This document shows, one piece after another, positions 10,784 through 22,102 of a DNA stretch of 64,000 bases. Location of the stretch: NCBI GenBank assembly GCA_964036155.1, contig OZ038423.1:31387249-31451248 (forward strand), read 5' to 3'. The DNA is from Diploscapter coronatus (taxonomy: Eukaryota; Nematoda; Chromadorea; Rhabditida; Rhabditidae). The translations under genes and the position numbers were made by a program. The notes below the pieces were generated by a model. It had not been told where the DNA came from and ran no database searches. It worked only from the letters and a program-made list of their open reading frames with translations. How positions within the stretch are numbered: position 1 is the first letter of the stretch; each line of letters begins with the position of its first letter.

Positions 10784-11504
10784 ATGGTAGGTTAATTTTA
10801 TCGATTGATTTTATTTTTGTCATGCAAATTTTCAAATTCAGGGTGACGCCGTCGCAGAAGCACTTGAACAGCTAACTGCTGAACAGATCGAACGTAAGAT
10901 CGATTTATCTTTTCCTTACTGATTTTTTTGCAATTATGCAGAATTCCGCAAGTATTTCAACATGTTCGACAAAGAAGGAAAGGGCTACATCCGTGCTACG
11001 CAAGTCGGTCAGATTCTCCGAACCATGGGACAGGCCTTCGAAGAGCGTGACTTGAAACAACTCATCAAGGAATTCGATACTGATGGTACAAGAAAACTGC
11101 TAAACGAAATGATGCAATTCAGTCCTTAGGCTCTGGTGAAATCGAATTCGAAGAGTTCGCTGCTATGGTTGCCAACTTCGTCGTCAACAACGCCGACGAT
11201 GAGGGTCTCGAGGAGGAACTTCGTGAAGCTTTCAGGCTATACGACAAAGAAGTACATCGTTCCGCCAAATAAATAAATGATTTGATTTCTTCAAGGGAAA
11301 TGGCTACATCAACGTCTCTGATCTCCGCGACATTCTCCGTGCCTTGGACGACAACGTTTCAGAGGACGAGCTCGACGAAATGATCGCTGAAATCGATACT
11401 GATGGCTCAGGAACTGTCGATTTTGATGGTATGATTTTAGTTGAGATTTTTGTGGCATTTTTTATATTGCAGAATTCATGGAGATGATGTCTGGCGAGGC
11501 CTAA
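10784..11504 (+). CDS. tnc-2: Troponin C, pharyngeal-type (TNC-2 orthologue)
   Basis: Six exons: 10784-10786 (ATG only), 10842-10893, 10942-11085, 11130-11251, 11296-11428, 11473-11504, giving 161 aa. It is the calcium-sensing subunit of the thin-filament troponin complex. Four EF-hands are visible: [12 protein letters not shown] (around 31-42), where position 12 is Q and calcium binding is probably lost; [12 protein letters not shown] (around 67-78), canonical; [12 protein letters not shown] (around 108-119); and [12 protein letters not shown] (around 144-155), canonical. The sequence is nearly identical to what I recall of C. elegans TNC-2 and clearly different from body-wall PAT-10, including [12 protein letters not shown] at the start and MMSGEA at the end. 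The start codon forms an exon of its own. Confidence 0.96.
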
Positions 11505-11665
11505 ACGGGATATTCCAACTCAAGTTCGTCGTCTTCTAGCTATCCTCAAAACTCATTTCATTCGATGCCAGTTTTATTCTCCTCCTATTTTGATTCAAAT
11601 CTGATACATTCATTCATTTAACTGTTTATTTTTCGTTTTGTCATTGTCAGCGAATTCGATCTGTC

Positions 11666-11671
11666 AATAAA
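11666..11671 (+). terminator. Poly(A) signal of tnc-2
   Basis: AATAAA lies 162 bp after the tnc-2 stop in a T-rich 3' region. The same-strand transthyretin-like gene starts 168 bp further on. An acceptor-like TTTATCAG ends at 11715, so downstream trans-splicing and operon organisation are possible but unproven. Confidence 0.5.
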
Positions 11672-11838
11672 GAATTCGGGCTCTATCGACAATTCGTCGT
11701 ATTTTTGTTTATCAGTGAAACGCTATCGACTTTTTCAAGCATGAGAGGGGTCGTCTTATCAGCAGTCGCTACACCCCTTCTTCTCATTGCACATCAAAAC
11801 AGGCACGTATTGCCAGTTTGTGTGTATTTTGATCTACA

Positions 11839-12515
11839 ATGAAAAATACCCCGAGGCTTATTTGTTTGCTGCTGGCTGCTTACCTGCCAAGCGAACTTCT
11901 CGCTTCGAAGTACACTGACTCGATTTTGACAAAGTAAGTTGGGTCTTGATTTTCCTCGGAAAAGGATTTTACAGGTCCACGGCAGCCAAGGGAGTTCTAA
12001 GATGCGGCAAAACACCCCTGAAAGACGCTCATGTCTGGCTGTTCAGAAACACGACACTTCGTGAGTTGGACGATGAATGTCTAAAGAATTTACTTACCCT
12101 TGCCAGAGGACGATGATATCCTCGACTATGTCGTAACTGGTCCTGATGGTAGCTTCTCCCTTGAAGGACACACTGGCGGAAGGCCGAGTGAAAACATGGG
12201 GATCAAGCCGAAGCTCCGCTTCTTCCATAAATGTGACCACACAAAGGTAAGCACGATTCGTTGTCGTTTGAACTCATGCATCCAGAATGCAATCAACATA
12301 AACTCCAAGCTTTTATGTCTGCATTTCAAACCCAGGAAGCAAATTTCCAGGACTCGTACCGGGCGTTCAATTTCGCCTACAATGAAACATACACTAATCT
12401 GGGACGCATTACCCGAAAGACTTTCGATCTAGGCGAATTCAATTTGCAGCTGCAAATGCCTGGCGAAACTACGGAAAAGAAGCTCTATGAAGGGAAACCG
12501 AAAAAGTTTGAGTGA
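11839..12515 (+). CDS. Transthyretin-like family secreted protein
   Basis: Exons 11839-11933, 11975-12060, 12107-12246, 12351-12515 give 161 aa. The N-terminal LICLLLAAYL segment is a signal peptide, probably cleaved near LLAS-KY (residues 20-24). The mature part has the nematode transthyretin-like layout: KGVLRCGKTPLKDAHVWLF, TGPDGSFSLEG, LRFFHKCDHTK, and a C-terminal TFDLGEFNLQLQ strand. The two conserved cysteines (RCGK and HKCDH) are present. These proteins are extracellular. One C. elegans member (TTR-52) bridges phosphatidylserine to an engulfment receptor, but most have unknown ligands. The protein ends in a lysine-rich tail. It sits 334 bp after tnc-2 on the same strand. Confidence 0.85.
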
Positions 12516-13022
12516 ATTTTGAACTGGCGATAACAACCTTCGTTGGAATATATATTTATAGCTCATTTAACCTGCCGAATCCTCATTTCGATTCACTTCC
12601 TTATTTTGGATGAAAATAGGTTTATTATCTTAAACAAATCATGTTTCTGACGTTAGAAATAAAAACTTATCGTAGGACTTTTCCAAGAGTAAATAAATTA
12701 TGTAGTCTAACACATAGATTAGTCTTGAGATCAGATTAAAAAATAAATAAAAATCGATCTAGAAATTCGACACCAGCTTTAGGTTTGAAATTTGCAATGT
12801 GCAATGTGTAATATTTTATATTGGCTGAGATTTGAGATTCTTGCATTCGCCGTTAAGTTTGTGATGCGAAAATTAATATAAAAGTGGATATGAATAAAAT
12901 CAATAAATTTAGTTTAGAATTTGAGACAATGTTGCTTCCTCAATTATGAATATCATATTGTTTCAAATCGTGCAAGATACAGCGAAATAAATATTAAAAT
13001 TGCATTATAAACAAAAATCCTG
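12516..13022. other. Convergent intergenic region, no feature
   Basis: AT-rich sequence between the convergent transthyretin-like gene and the minus-strand gene at 13.0-14.1 kb. A short near-duplication (GCAATGTGCAATGTGTAAT) occurs at about 12796-12814. Nothing else was recognised. Confidence 0.5.
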
Positions 13023-14127
13023 TTACTTTTCATCGTTGCTACCAGATTTTTCATCTTCTTTCTTTTCTCCTTCGGCTTCCTAAATTTGCATGTTTATTTT
13101 TTATCAAAGGCAATCGTTAATTCCAATTTTTGAGATTCAAGAACTAATGTAATCGAAACAAGAGATATCAAGCGCTTTATGCCTTGCTAATCCCCATAAA
13201 TTTTGTATTCTGGTAAAAAAACTTGCTCTCGGAAAACCAAGAACGATAAAGCTAAGTACATTTTCCAGCAAAATATTTTCATTATTTTGTCTGGTAGTCG
13301 GGTGGGTCTTTTTTATTGCAATTCCGCTTTCTCATGAAGATAGATGCAATATTTCTAGGTCTGCTGCAGCTGCACGTTATCGTTAGCGCAAAGCGAGGAC
13401 TAGATTGCACCACAAATAATCATCTGCACACTGCATGCAATGCATACCTATTATGGAAGAACGGAAATTATTCCAGTTTAAAAATATTCATTCTAAGAGG
13501 TATCTTTGAACACCTAATCTGAAAAAATCCTAATTAGATGCATCCACAAGCTTGCGTCGACCTATGAGTATTAGCTAGGCTGAGCCTACACACTAGAATA
13601 TTTCCAGCTCGATTTTTCCCCCTAATACATATTAGTTATTTGAAGGCGTCCAAACTCATAGGTTTGTGAGATCAAACAACGCGAATAAAATGTGATGTGC
13701 CTTTTTCTTCAATAGATAACTGGATCCTTTCACACCCAATCAATTATAAATTATTCATGTCTGATATTATCACACCACACCTAATATATCAAATTTTAGC
13801 GATACTGGTTATATGAATATGAAGTAGAAGACCAAGATGATGTAGAAAAATTGCATATTTACTTACCGAAATTTTTTCGGCTTTATTGATGAGTTTTGCC
13901 AACATCGGAGCGGCAGGATGATGCGCGGAATCAGCCTGCGAGAAACGACGCATATTCGATGGAAGCAAATGAAGCGGATTTGTCTCGATTGTTAGCGAAT
14001 GACGATGGCTAAATGACTCGATAAATCAGCAATCTCTTTATTAACCTACCCCATGTTAGGAGTTTCCTGCTTCGACGTCATCGCCGTTGGCTTAGGTTCA
14101 GACTCTTCTGGCTGCGACAACGTTATT
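13023..14127 (-). CDS. Unrecognised small hydrophilic protein with RRFS and acidic/basic tail (partial 5' end)
   Basis: Three exons (-) join in phase: 14127-14050, 14008-13867 and 13079-13023. The start may be the in-exon ATG at 14081 (MTSKQETPNMGH...), giving 82 aa. Alternatively an upstream exon supplies one, because the frame stays open back to the acceptor at 14128. The middle exon carries HRHSLTIETNPLHLLPSN and MRRFSQADS, where RRFS fits a basophilic-kinase site, then PMLAKLINKAEKI, which could be an amphipathic helix. The tail is rich in E, K and D (EGEKKEDEK) and ends SGSNDEK. Clean splice sites (AG|CCATCG, CG|GTAAGT) and consistent phase argue that it is real. I recognise no family. 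The intron 13080-13866 holds no other convincing exon. Confidence 0.5.
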
Positions 14128-17100
14128 CTAAATCGATACAATTGCCATTAATTTTTTTCAGAAAAAAATCGAGAATAAATAAAGCGATTGCCAAAGAATT
14201 TTCAAGCGATAGAGGCTAGAATGTATAGTGGAAGTAGAAAATGTAGGTAAGATGAGTTCTCTGCTAGGATACATGCATGGATAGAGGTCTAGGTTAGGTA
14301 TCTCGGTGTCTATTCAACCTAGGTATTTTCATTTCCTTCCTCTGTCGAGATATCTCCTCTCCCGCTCGCTTGTTTTTGTTTTCATTTCGAATTTCAATTT
14401 CAATCTCAGTCTCTCCCACTCCATTGTTTTTCTGCTCTACATTCACCCCATTTATATTCGGTCATATATTGAAGAAGCAGAGCATCTGTATGTCTGCGCA
14501 CTTTCGGAGGCGCCGCTATGGAAACGCAAGAAAAATTTCGAGTCGAACGTGCGCGCGCGTGGGGATAAGGCTAAAATTAAAACGACGGAGCAGAGAAATT
14601 AAATCGGACGGTGAAGAATAGCTACGTGAAAATGTTGCTGGGGCAAACAAAACAAATTCAATGACACATGAGATCATAGTGATTTTAATTTGCAGAATAT
14701 GTTACGTTCGAACGAGGAATAGTTGAATCGTCAGAACTTATTATGGTAAGAAATTGTCGAGAATTCAGATGGAAGCACTTTGTCAGAGGTGTTGAAAACA
14801 AAATAGTTTTTGCTAAAATAAGACGAGTGCTCTTTCAACACGTAACAGCTCTAATTATCGCTAATAAATATGCGCATGAATAATTGGCTCTCATCTAACT
14901 GCGCCTGAGCCTAGAATTGCTGCTAGTTTATCTAACCAATGAGCTTCTCCTGCTAAACTCCTGAGCGACAAATATTAACAATCACTTTCCAGGTAAGAGA
15001 TGCGAAAGATGAGATATTATTTTTACCGTGACAAATTCATGTACTCAAAATAAGCACACGCGAAGTCCAAAATAGCCTCACTTTGACATTATTATGATAG
15101 ATATGACAGGCCACACGCTGCAATCATATTCCTCGGCATAATTTTCAGGGCTCAGACGTATTTTCCGCCATTTTTTTCTCATGTCTAATATAGCTCGATA
15201 AAAATAATAAAATGTATATGTCTAAAAATATAAAAATTTAGTCGATGTACTTTTGGCATAATTGAATTTTCAACAATGTGTTGACATTTTCTTTCAATAA
15301 TTGCACTAGGCTAAACATACTCCCACAAAAATTATCTGGATGTATGTGTGTGAAATTATAGCAAGTTCTCGATAATCTAATAATTGCAACTTTCTAGTCG
15401 ACATAAAAGCAGCAGCATTTGCGCACAAACGTTCATTTTTGCAGAGAACTAATGAGCATTGAAATTCATGTGCTGCGTTAGGATATCTAACAAGATTAAT
15501 CAAAATTAACCAAATTCAACAGGGAAAAAGACATTCCATCCCGTCATTTTTACTGCTTTTTCACTAAAATGTTGTTAACACCAAGCACATGTCTGATCTG
15601 TCTTGAATTGAAAATTGCTTCCGCATCGCTTTCCTCACATTTTTCGACTTCATTCACTTCGTTCCTCTGATGCCATATGCGATCTTTTCTCACTACGCTC
15701 TCTAGTCCGTTTCATATTCATTATCATCACGACTCAGACGTCGTGCGAATTTTCTCTTTTGAGCCGGCTAATTTAGTGCTGCATGCCCATTAATTATCAG
15801 TCAAATAACAGAAACTATGGAATATTGCAGAATGAGACGTGTAAGATAATGAGAACGCTAGTTCCTTCCAAATAAACGTGCGTTATCGATGTTTCAAAGG
15901 TTCACTAGGACTAGAAGACTTCAGAAGGGGTGTACGATCATTATGAAAATTTGCTAAACGACATCATTAGACGATAAAACTTTGAGGATAACTTTGGCAC
16001 TTATCTGATAGGAAAGTTAACAAACAACATTTTTGAACACATTTTGTTGTTGGGTTTGCAGAATTTGAGAAATGTTAAAACGGAAATGCTTAAATGATTC
16101 AGATTTTCGCTAATATGCGATGCATATTTGATTAGGGATATGTTCACAGATTAATTTGGATGGTCGAAGAACGTGAAATTAGATTGAAAAAGGAAAGACT
16201 CACGAAATTTGAAGACAAGGTAAATGAATTGAAAGCGAGGGCTTATGTGGGCCTAAATTTAGATTTCATTTAGTCACGTTTAGATTTCCCGAAAAATTAT
16301 GAAAATGACTAAATTTACCCACAAAAGACGTGAAATCAGAAAGTCGAGGTCTAGCAAATACGATGCTGTCTGGAAAACTCGTGAGACAACACTTACAAAC
16401 TTTTCTCTCGCGATAAAAATGCAGAACTCTATGCATAGAGCAGTTCGGTAATTATTCGCGCAACGTGGAAAAGAAAGGACTACGACGTTTTTATTTGATC
16501 AGGAGATTTCTGAAACGACGAAGACTGAGAAATAAGTGTTACCAAGAAATTCTAACAAAGCGCGAACTCCTTCGGATCTCTACTTAAGGATTATGAATAT
16601 CGCACGAATAGCCGAAAAAATCGCATCTCTATTTGGATATGCGGAGAAAGGAAGGGAGAAATCATGTGAAAGTGCGAGAAATAGAAATGCTGAAAAAAGT
16701 GTATAGTAAGTTGAAGAAGAGATATTGGAGAAGAAGTCCAACATCGGGCAGAATATCGGCAATGAAGCCGCTCTTATTTATGTGAAAACGAGAAGGTATG
16801 TAAACTAACTCTTAACGGGGAGATACTATATATGGCTGCATGTAGTGAAATTGGTTAATGAAAATAGCACTCGTATCAATTTTCGGAAGGTGATGGTGCA
16901 GAACATGAGCTTTACCAGAACTAATTCAGATCGCTTTTCAAGACATCATCAAAAGAATATGCAACTTTTACCAAATTTGAAAAGTTCATAGTCTGAACTT
17001 TGAATTTTGTTACAAATTGCTAGAGATCACTAATTAATGTGAACACATGATCTATTAGGATTCGTCGAGAATGTTTGCCGAAAGTTTTACCACCCTTCAG

Positions 17101-20100
17101 ACGACGACGTGAGTCTTTGGTTAAGAAGTTGAAGAAAAAGTGATTGTTTTGTCTGGAATTACCTTTACCAAGCTGGATATTTTAGTATTCGAAAACTTCG
17201 GGCTAAGGGCGGTCGGAATTATTTATCTCCACAAAAAATGAAGGGAAACACCAGAATTGAGGCTGGTGTTATTCGCACAAATTAGCAAGTGCAAATTGTG
17301 CTTCTCGATGCTGGTATTATGTGGGAGCTGCAAGCGTAGAGCCTGGGAGAAACGGAGACCGAGGAGCCGTGTTAGGCAATGAGCAGGCGACAAAAATAAC
17401 GCGAAATTAGTGTAGAAGCTTTTGATGAAAAGAACGACAACACACGACGATGAAACCTATCGAACAAAAATTACCGCTGGTGTTAATATCGACGAAACAT
17501 CAGAAATTAGAGGGGATGTGAGAAATTTAAAGAAAACACGATAACTCGCAACTTCATTCAAATGCACCCTGAAAAACACAGATTCTGAATGATGTTGATG
17601 CATACTTGCATCTGTCTAATATTCGACTCAGGGTGGCAATACATGCAAAATACACATAAAAGAATAGGAAGTGACAGGAGTTTAGAGAAACGAAAGAGAT
17701 AGGGCTCCATGCCCATGGGTCTAGTGAGTGCTCGATCCGAAGGGAATGCGAGAGCATATCAAAGAGCGAGAACCTAGGCTCTAAACGTCCCGAAAGGGAC
17801 CTTGCCCTACCCTGCCCGACTCAAATCGCATTGCATTCCTCTGTAGGCGAGAGCGAGGGCATTACGCAAAACAACCAGTAAAAATAACTACATGCATATA
17901 AATATCAACGTCTTGTTTACGAGCATGCTAAACGTCAATCTGAAATCTTTGAAGCTGAAATGATGTGAACCATTAGCAATAATGTTTGAAAAAATCAAGT
18001 CTTGACCTTGAATTTTGCAGGGTGTTGCAAAAATTTTAAGTATGAGCTTTCGAAGCTACGAAAAATCGGTTAAATGGCGTGAAGAGTTTTTTCCTCCAAA
18101 TTTGGTCCATACGGATTTTTTCTGCAATGATTCACGTGTTTCTTCGTATGAAAAACTTAGGGTATGCTTTTGACAAAATTGCTTAGGAACTATTAAATAA
18201 GGTGTCTCCTATATGGGAAGCAGTAAACCCCTGCATGGCTCACATAAAGCGAGCACCACTGGTTGAAAAAATAAGAGATTAAACGAAAATATCGCGTATC
18301 TTAGGGAACAGAATGAGAAATAAAACATTCAAATATCCCCATTTCTAAAACCTCTAAAATTTGAAAATCTTATCAAAAGATCAAATATTTTTTAACGAGC
18401 TCTTATATTGAGACTGAGAGAAGTTACGAAATTTCATCTCAAAAATTTGTATGTCTAAAATAAGCCGTCTGCCTGCTTTATTTCAAAATGATAAAGATAT
18501 TCATGAAATGTCTCGATGCTATATAAAACTGCTTACATTTCCTTACTGCGATTTTCGATTTTGAACTCTTCCTGAATTTCACAAACACTTTAGCTTGCTA
18601 TTTATGGAAAAGATATTAGACATTTATGCATTGTCCAGGGGATTAGCCGATTTTTAATATTAGTTTTAGCTACCGGGATTAGTTAAATTGCTAAAGTGGT
18701 AAAGGCCCAATAATAAGGTTTCTTCGAAAGACAGGAAATGTAAATGATAAGGCAGGCTACGAATTTGAGATATCGTGACTTGAAAGTGAACTTTCGTCGC
18801 TTTACTTCACTAATAAATATCTTTTCACATCCAAACTTTATAAACTATCCTAATTCACGACATTACGTGAATTTTCTAGAGGACTAAAATCGTTTGAGAA
18901 TGCTCTAAAATAGACTTTATGAAGCTTACAAGATAAATGATGGCTTTTAGAGCTATAAATACTATCCAGAAAAGCATAGAACGTAATAATAATTTTACTA
19001 GATTTATTGCAAGAAAAATATTTGCGCAAATAAAATAAAATTTCTCGTTTGGATATTGGAATTAGATTGTCAAAATGAAGAGGAATGTGAGGTGGCTAAC
19101 AAGAGGAAAGAGACTAGAACGCCGTCAACCAGGTGCTTAATGAAACACGCTCAAATACGATGAGAGTGAGTGAGGAGGAGAGGAGATTCAGAGAAAAAAC
19201 GTAGATCTTACACGGAATGAAAGGAAAAACAAGATCTTGATGTAAAATATTCGAACATTTTTGTAAAAAAGACAGGTCACCCAGAACCTTCGTGATATCA
19301 TAAGGTTTCAAATGTAAGATTTACTTTGGAAAATATCGTAGGATTTCTAAAAAAAAACTCTAATCCTGCACATTGACATTTTAATCACTAAATCCTAAAA
19401 AAAAAGTCAGATAAATATCATATTGATAAAAGATAAGAAAAAAACTGTTGAAAGATAGGAAATTGAAATGCAAAATATGGACATAAAAACGAGAAGCGGC
19501 TGCATCGAAGCGAAGGTATTACCCATTTATGGATCAGAAAATAGGAAGCGCCCAAACGGGTAACGGAAATTCGAAAAGACGTGCGCAAAACGGGGAAAGA
19601 GCAGGAAGAGACGGCGTAGGCTGAAGGCAGAAAATGTGGACGAACAAAAAATTGGAGGGAACGACCAAAGTCTGTTGATTGCAGATATCAACGGCACTTT
19701 TGCAGCAAAACAGAATAATAATAAGAAATTCGCGTATTGGGAAGTGAATTTAGAAAAGACTTGACTCGAATCGAGTCAAAACCATTATGAAAGAATGACA
19801 GATGATAATTTATAACGCCGAAAGAAATGATCTCATTCACGATCTCGAGATTTTCCAAGTCGAACAATAAATCCTACATCATTTTATTTGTCTCAAGAAT
19901 GGCTCGAAAAGATGAAACTACACAATCGCGTTGCGCATTAGTGCAGATGTTCTCTGTCAGAAATCCTTTTCTAAACTCGTCATGCCAAAAATGGAAACAT
20001 ATCATTGCTAAACTGAGATTTCTGCTTTTTCAACAGATAAAAATGTTCATTTTTATCGACGTTGGGCTCAAAGTGATATTTCGTTTTAATGATAAGAACA

Positions 20101-20910
20101 GACTAGAGAAAGTAATCTCTATCACGAGTTTGCTAAAGACTTGACATTTCAGCATGTATAGATAGAGAGCGCAAGTATATTTCCGAAATAAAAAGTGAAA
20201 TAGGGAATTTCTACTTTTTGAAAGGGTTTCTATTCAGGGTTCTAAATCACTTTACAATTAGATCTTTGAAAATAGTTCATCCTACGCAAAACTATGAGCA
20301 TCTAAAGCGAGCACTCCGTGTTCCTTATTCCTTCCCATTCCCACCGTCGAGCGAGAAAGGGGAAAGAAGAATGCGAAAAGAAGGGATTTTGCCCTTTTAA
20401 CAGATTTGATCATTTTTGGTGCTTTTTCAAAAGTTGTTTTCCTATTTTTTCATTTGAATTACTGACCGAAGGTAAAAGTAATGACTTGATATAGCTAATT
20501 TGGCAATAGAGCGCATTTGCAGTTCATAATGTCAAATTATAACGGGAAACTTTGGAGCGAAGTTCCAGAATCGTACAGGCTTGAAAATTTGCACAAAAAT
20601 CCGCTAGGTCATTACAAACGACATATCAAATGTCACTTTTATGCCAAGCGAGTCATGAGCGAATTTATGCTAATGCCAAATCTTTAAGCCCATTTTTGGA
20701 CATTGGGCATAGTTTTCATGGATTGCCCCAACGGAGAAAAACGGTCTCCATAGTCGAATTGGCCAATATAATTAATGAAAATCCAGAAACTATCGATTAT
20801 TCTAATGAAAATCCGCTTCAAAACAACTCATACGACGACTTTCCTCCTTTCTCCTTTCTACAGTGGGAGGGACTTCCGCTCTCTATGTATAAGTGAAATG
20901 GCAATCGAGG
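14128..20910. other. Long non-coding stretch (part 1)
   Basis: No exon chain with homology or phase support was found on either strand over nearly 7 kb. Frames at 14306-14621 (+), 15306-15503 (-), 16580-16762 (-), 17554-17757 (-), 19114-19311 (-), 19827-20144 (+) and 20630-20896 (+) are short or composition-driven. The start (14306-14480) is pyrimidine-rich on the plus strand. A GC-richer island lies at about 17760-17870. Distal regulatory DNA or an unrecognised non-coding transcript remains possible. Confidence 0.5.
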
Positions 20911-21013
20911 GTTTCGTGCAGGGCTGTTGCGGAATCGGAGTCGAAGTCGGAAGTGACATTTGAATTTTTCGCGAGGTCGGAGTCGGAACTTCCGCAACAG
21001 CCCTGGTTTCGTG
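20911..21013. mobile_element. 87-bp hAT-type MITE with perfect 8-bp target-site duplication
   Basis: The core at 20919-21005 has perfect 16-bp terminal inverted repeats: CAGGGCTGTTGCGGAA on the left and its exact complement ending TTCCGCAACAGCCCTG on the right. It is flanked by identical 8-bp direct repeats GTTTCGTG (20911-20918 and 21006-21013). The CAGGG start and 8-bp duplication are the hallmarks of hAT-superfamily transposition. The interior carries two copies of GTCGGAGTCGG-like sequence and no ORF. The intact duplication suggests a fairly recent insertion. Confidence 0.92.
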
Positions 21014-22102
21014 TAGATATTATGGTCTTATCAGGCTTTATCCCAGGAGATTTATCTCAAACTGAGAAAAACGTGCTTTTGATCAGATTTTCACACGTTT
21101 CGTAAAATCTACCACGTTATGAAAATGAGTTTCAGCTTTATCTAACCTCCATTTAGTCTAGAGCTTTGCGAAATAAAAAAATCAACTTTGGGAGTTTGTC
21201 ATTAAATTTTTATTCGGCTTCCAAATACAATCATATGGCAGAGCGTTAAGCGAACAGAATTTGAGATAAGAAACCTTGAAAGATTTTAAAAATATTTAGA
21301 CGAAAATGTTATCTGATACGAAGCAAGCAGGAAAATATTTTATAGAACATTGTAAATTGTAAATATCATTACATCAGCATCAATTGCAATAATTCGAAAT
21401 TAAAGCGAGTAAAATAAACGAGAATTGCATCGCGTTGAATTTACACAAATTGGGATCCCTGACGAAAAATAAATCGTTAATTAGATAGATAGTTTAATTG
21501 AAGTATTAGTTAGGACCTAGTAAATGCACAACCAAACTCTAAAGATACGACTATCAAAGCTAAAGGAATCATTAACTTTTCATAAGCAAAATAGTAGAAA
21601 ATGGTTTTTTCAGTCTATCTGCCTAGTTAACTTTATGAAAAGCCATTTTCATCGGAAATTGTACACTTCAAAATTGTTCAATTCAATCAGTATATTGTAT
21701 CACGGATCAAGTAGAATCTGATAAGTATTAATTAATTAATTGTTCATAAATTGCAAGGCATTCACTTTCTGAGAATAAAGCAATTTATGCACCGTGTCAT
21801 CGTATTTTCTCACCAAAAGGGCTGAGTTAATTCGAAAATTAGTCGTTAATTGTCAAACTGTCATTTGAAATTAGTAACGATTGTCATGTCGGTAGGCTGA
21901 GTCTCTCCTAGAATAAGATAGTTATGATGGTTGATTAGTTAGGGGTGATTAGATATTTTTCGCGGTAACAGAATGAACCATGAAAATCTTTAACGAAAAA
22001 GACCAAATTCACAACATCCAAAATGTTCATGCTTCACTATGATACTGCACTAGCTAATGAATTCGGCGATTAAAAATGGTGTGGAATAAATAAGCTGAAG
22101 AT
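21014..22102. other. Long non-coding stretch (part 2)
   Basis: AT-rich sequence between the hAT MITE and the 3' end of the small heat-shock gene. The frame at 21524-21721 (+) has no splice context. No RNA gene was recognised. Confidence 0.5.
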
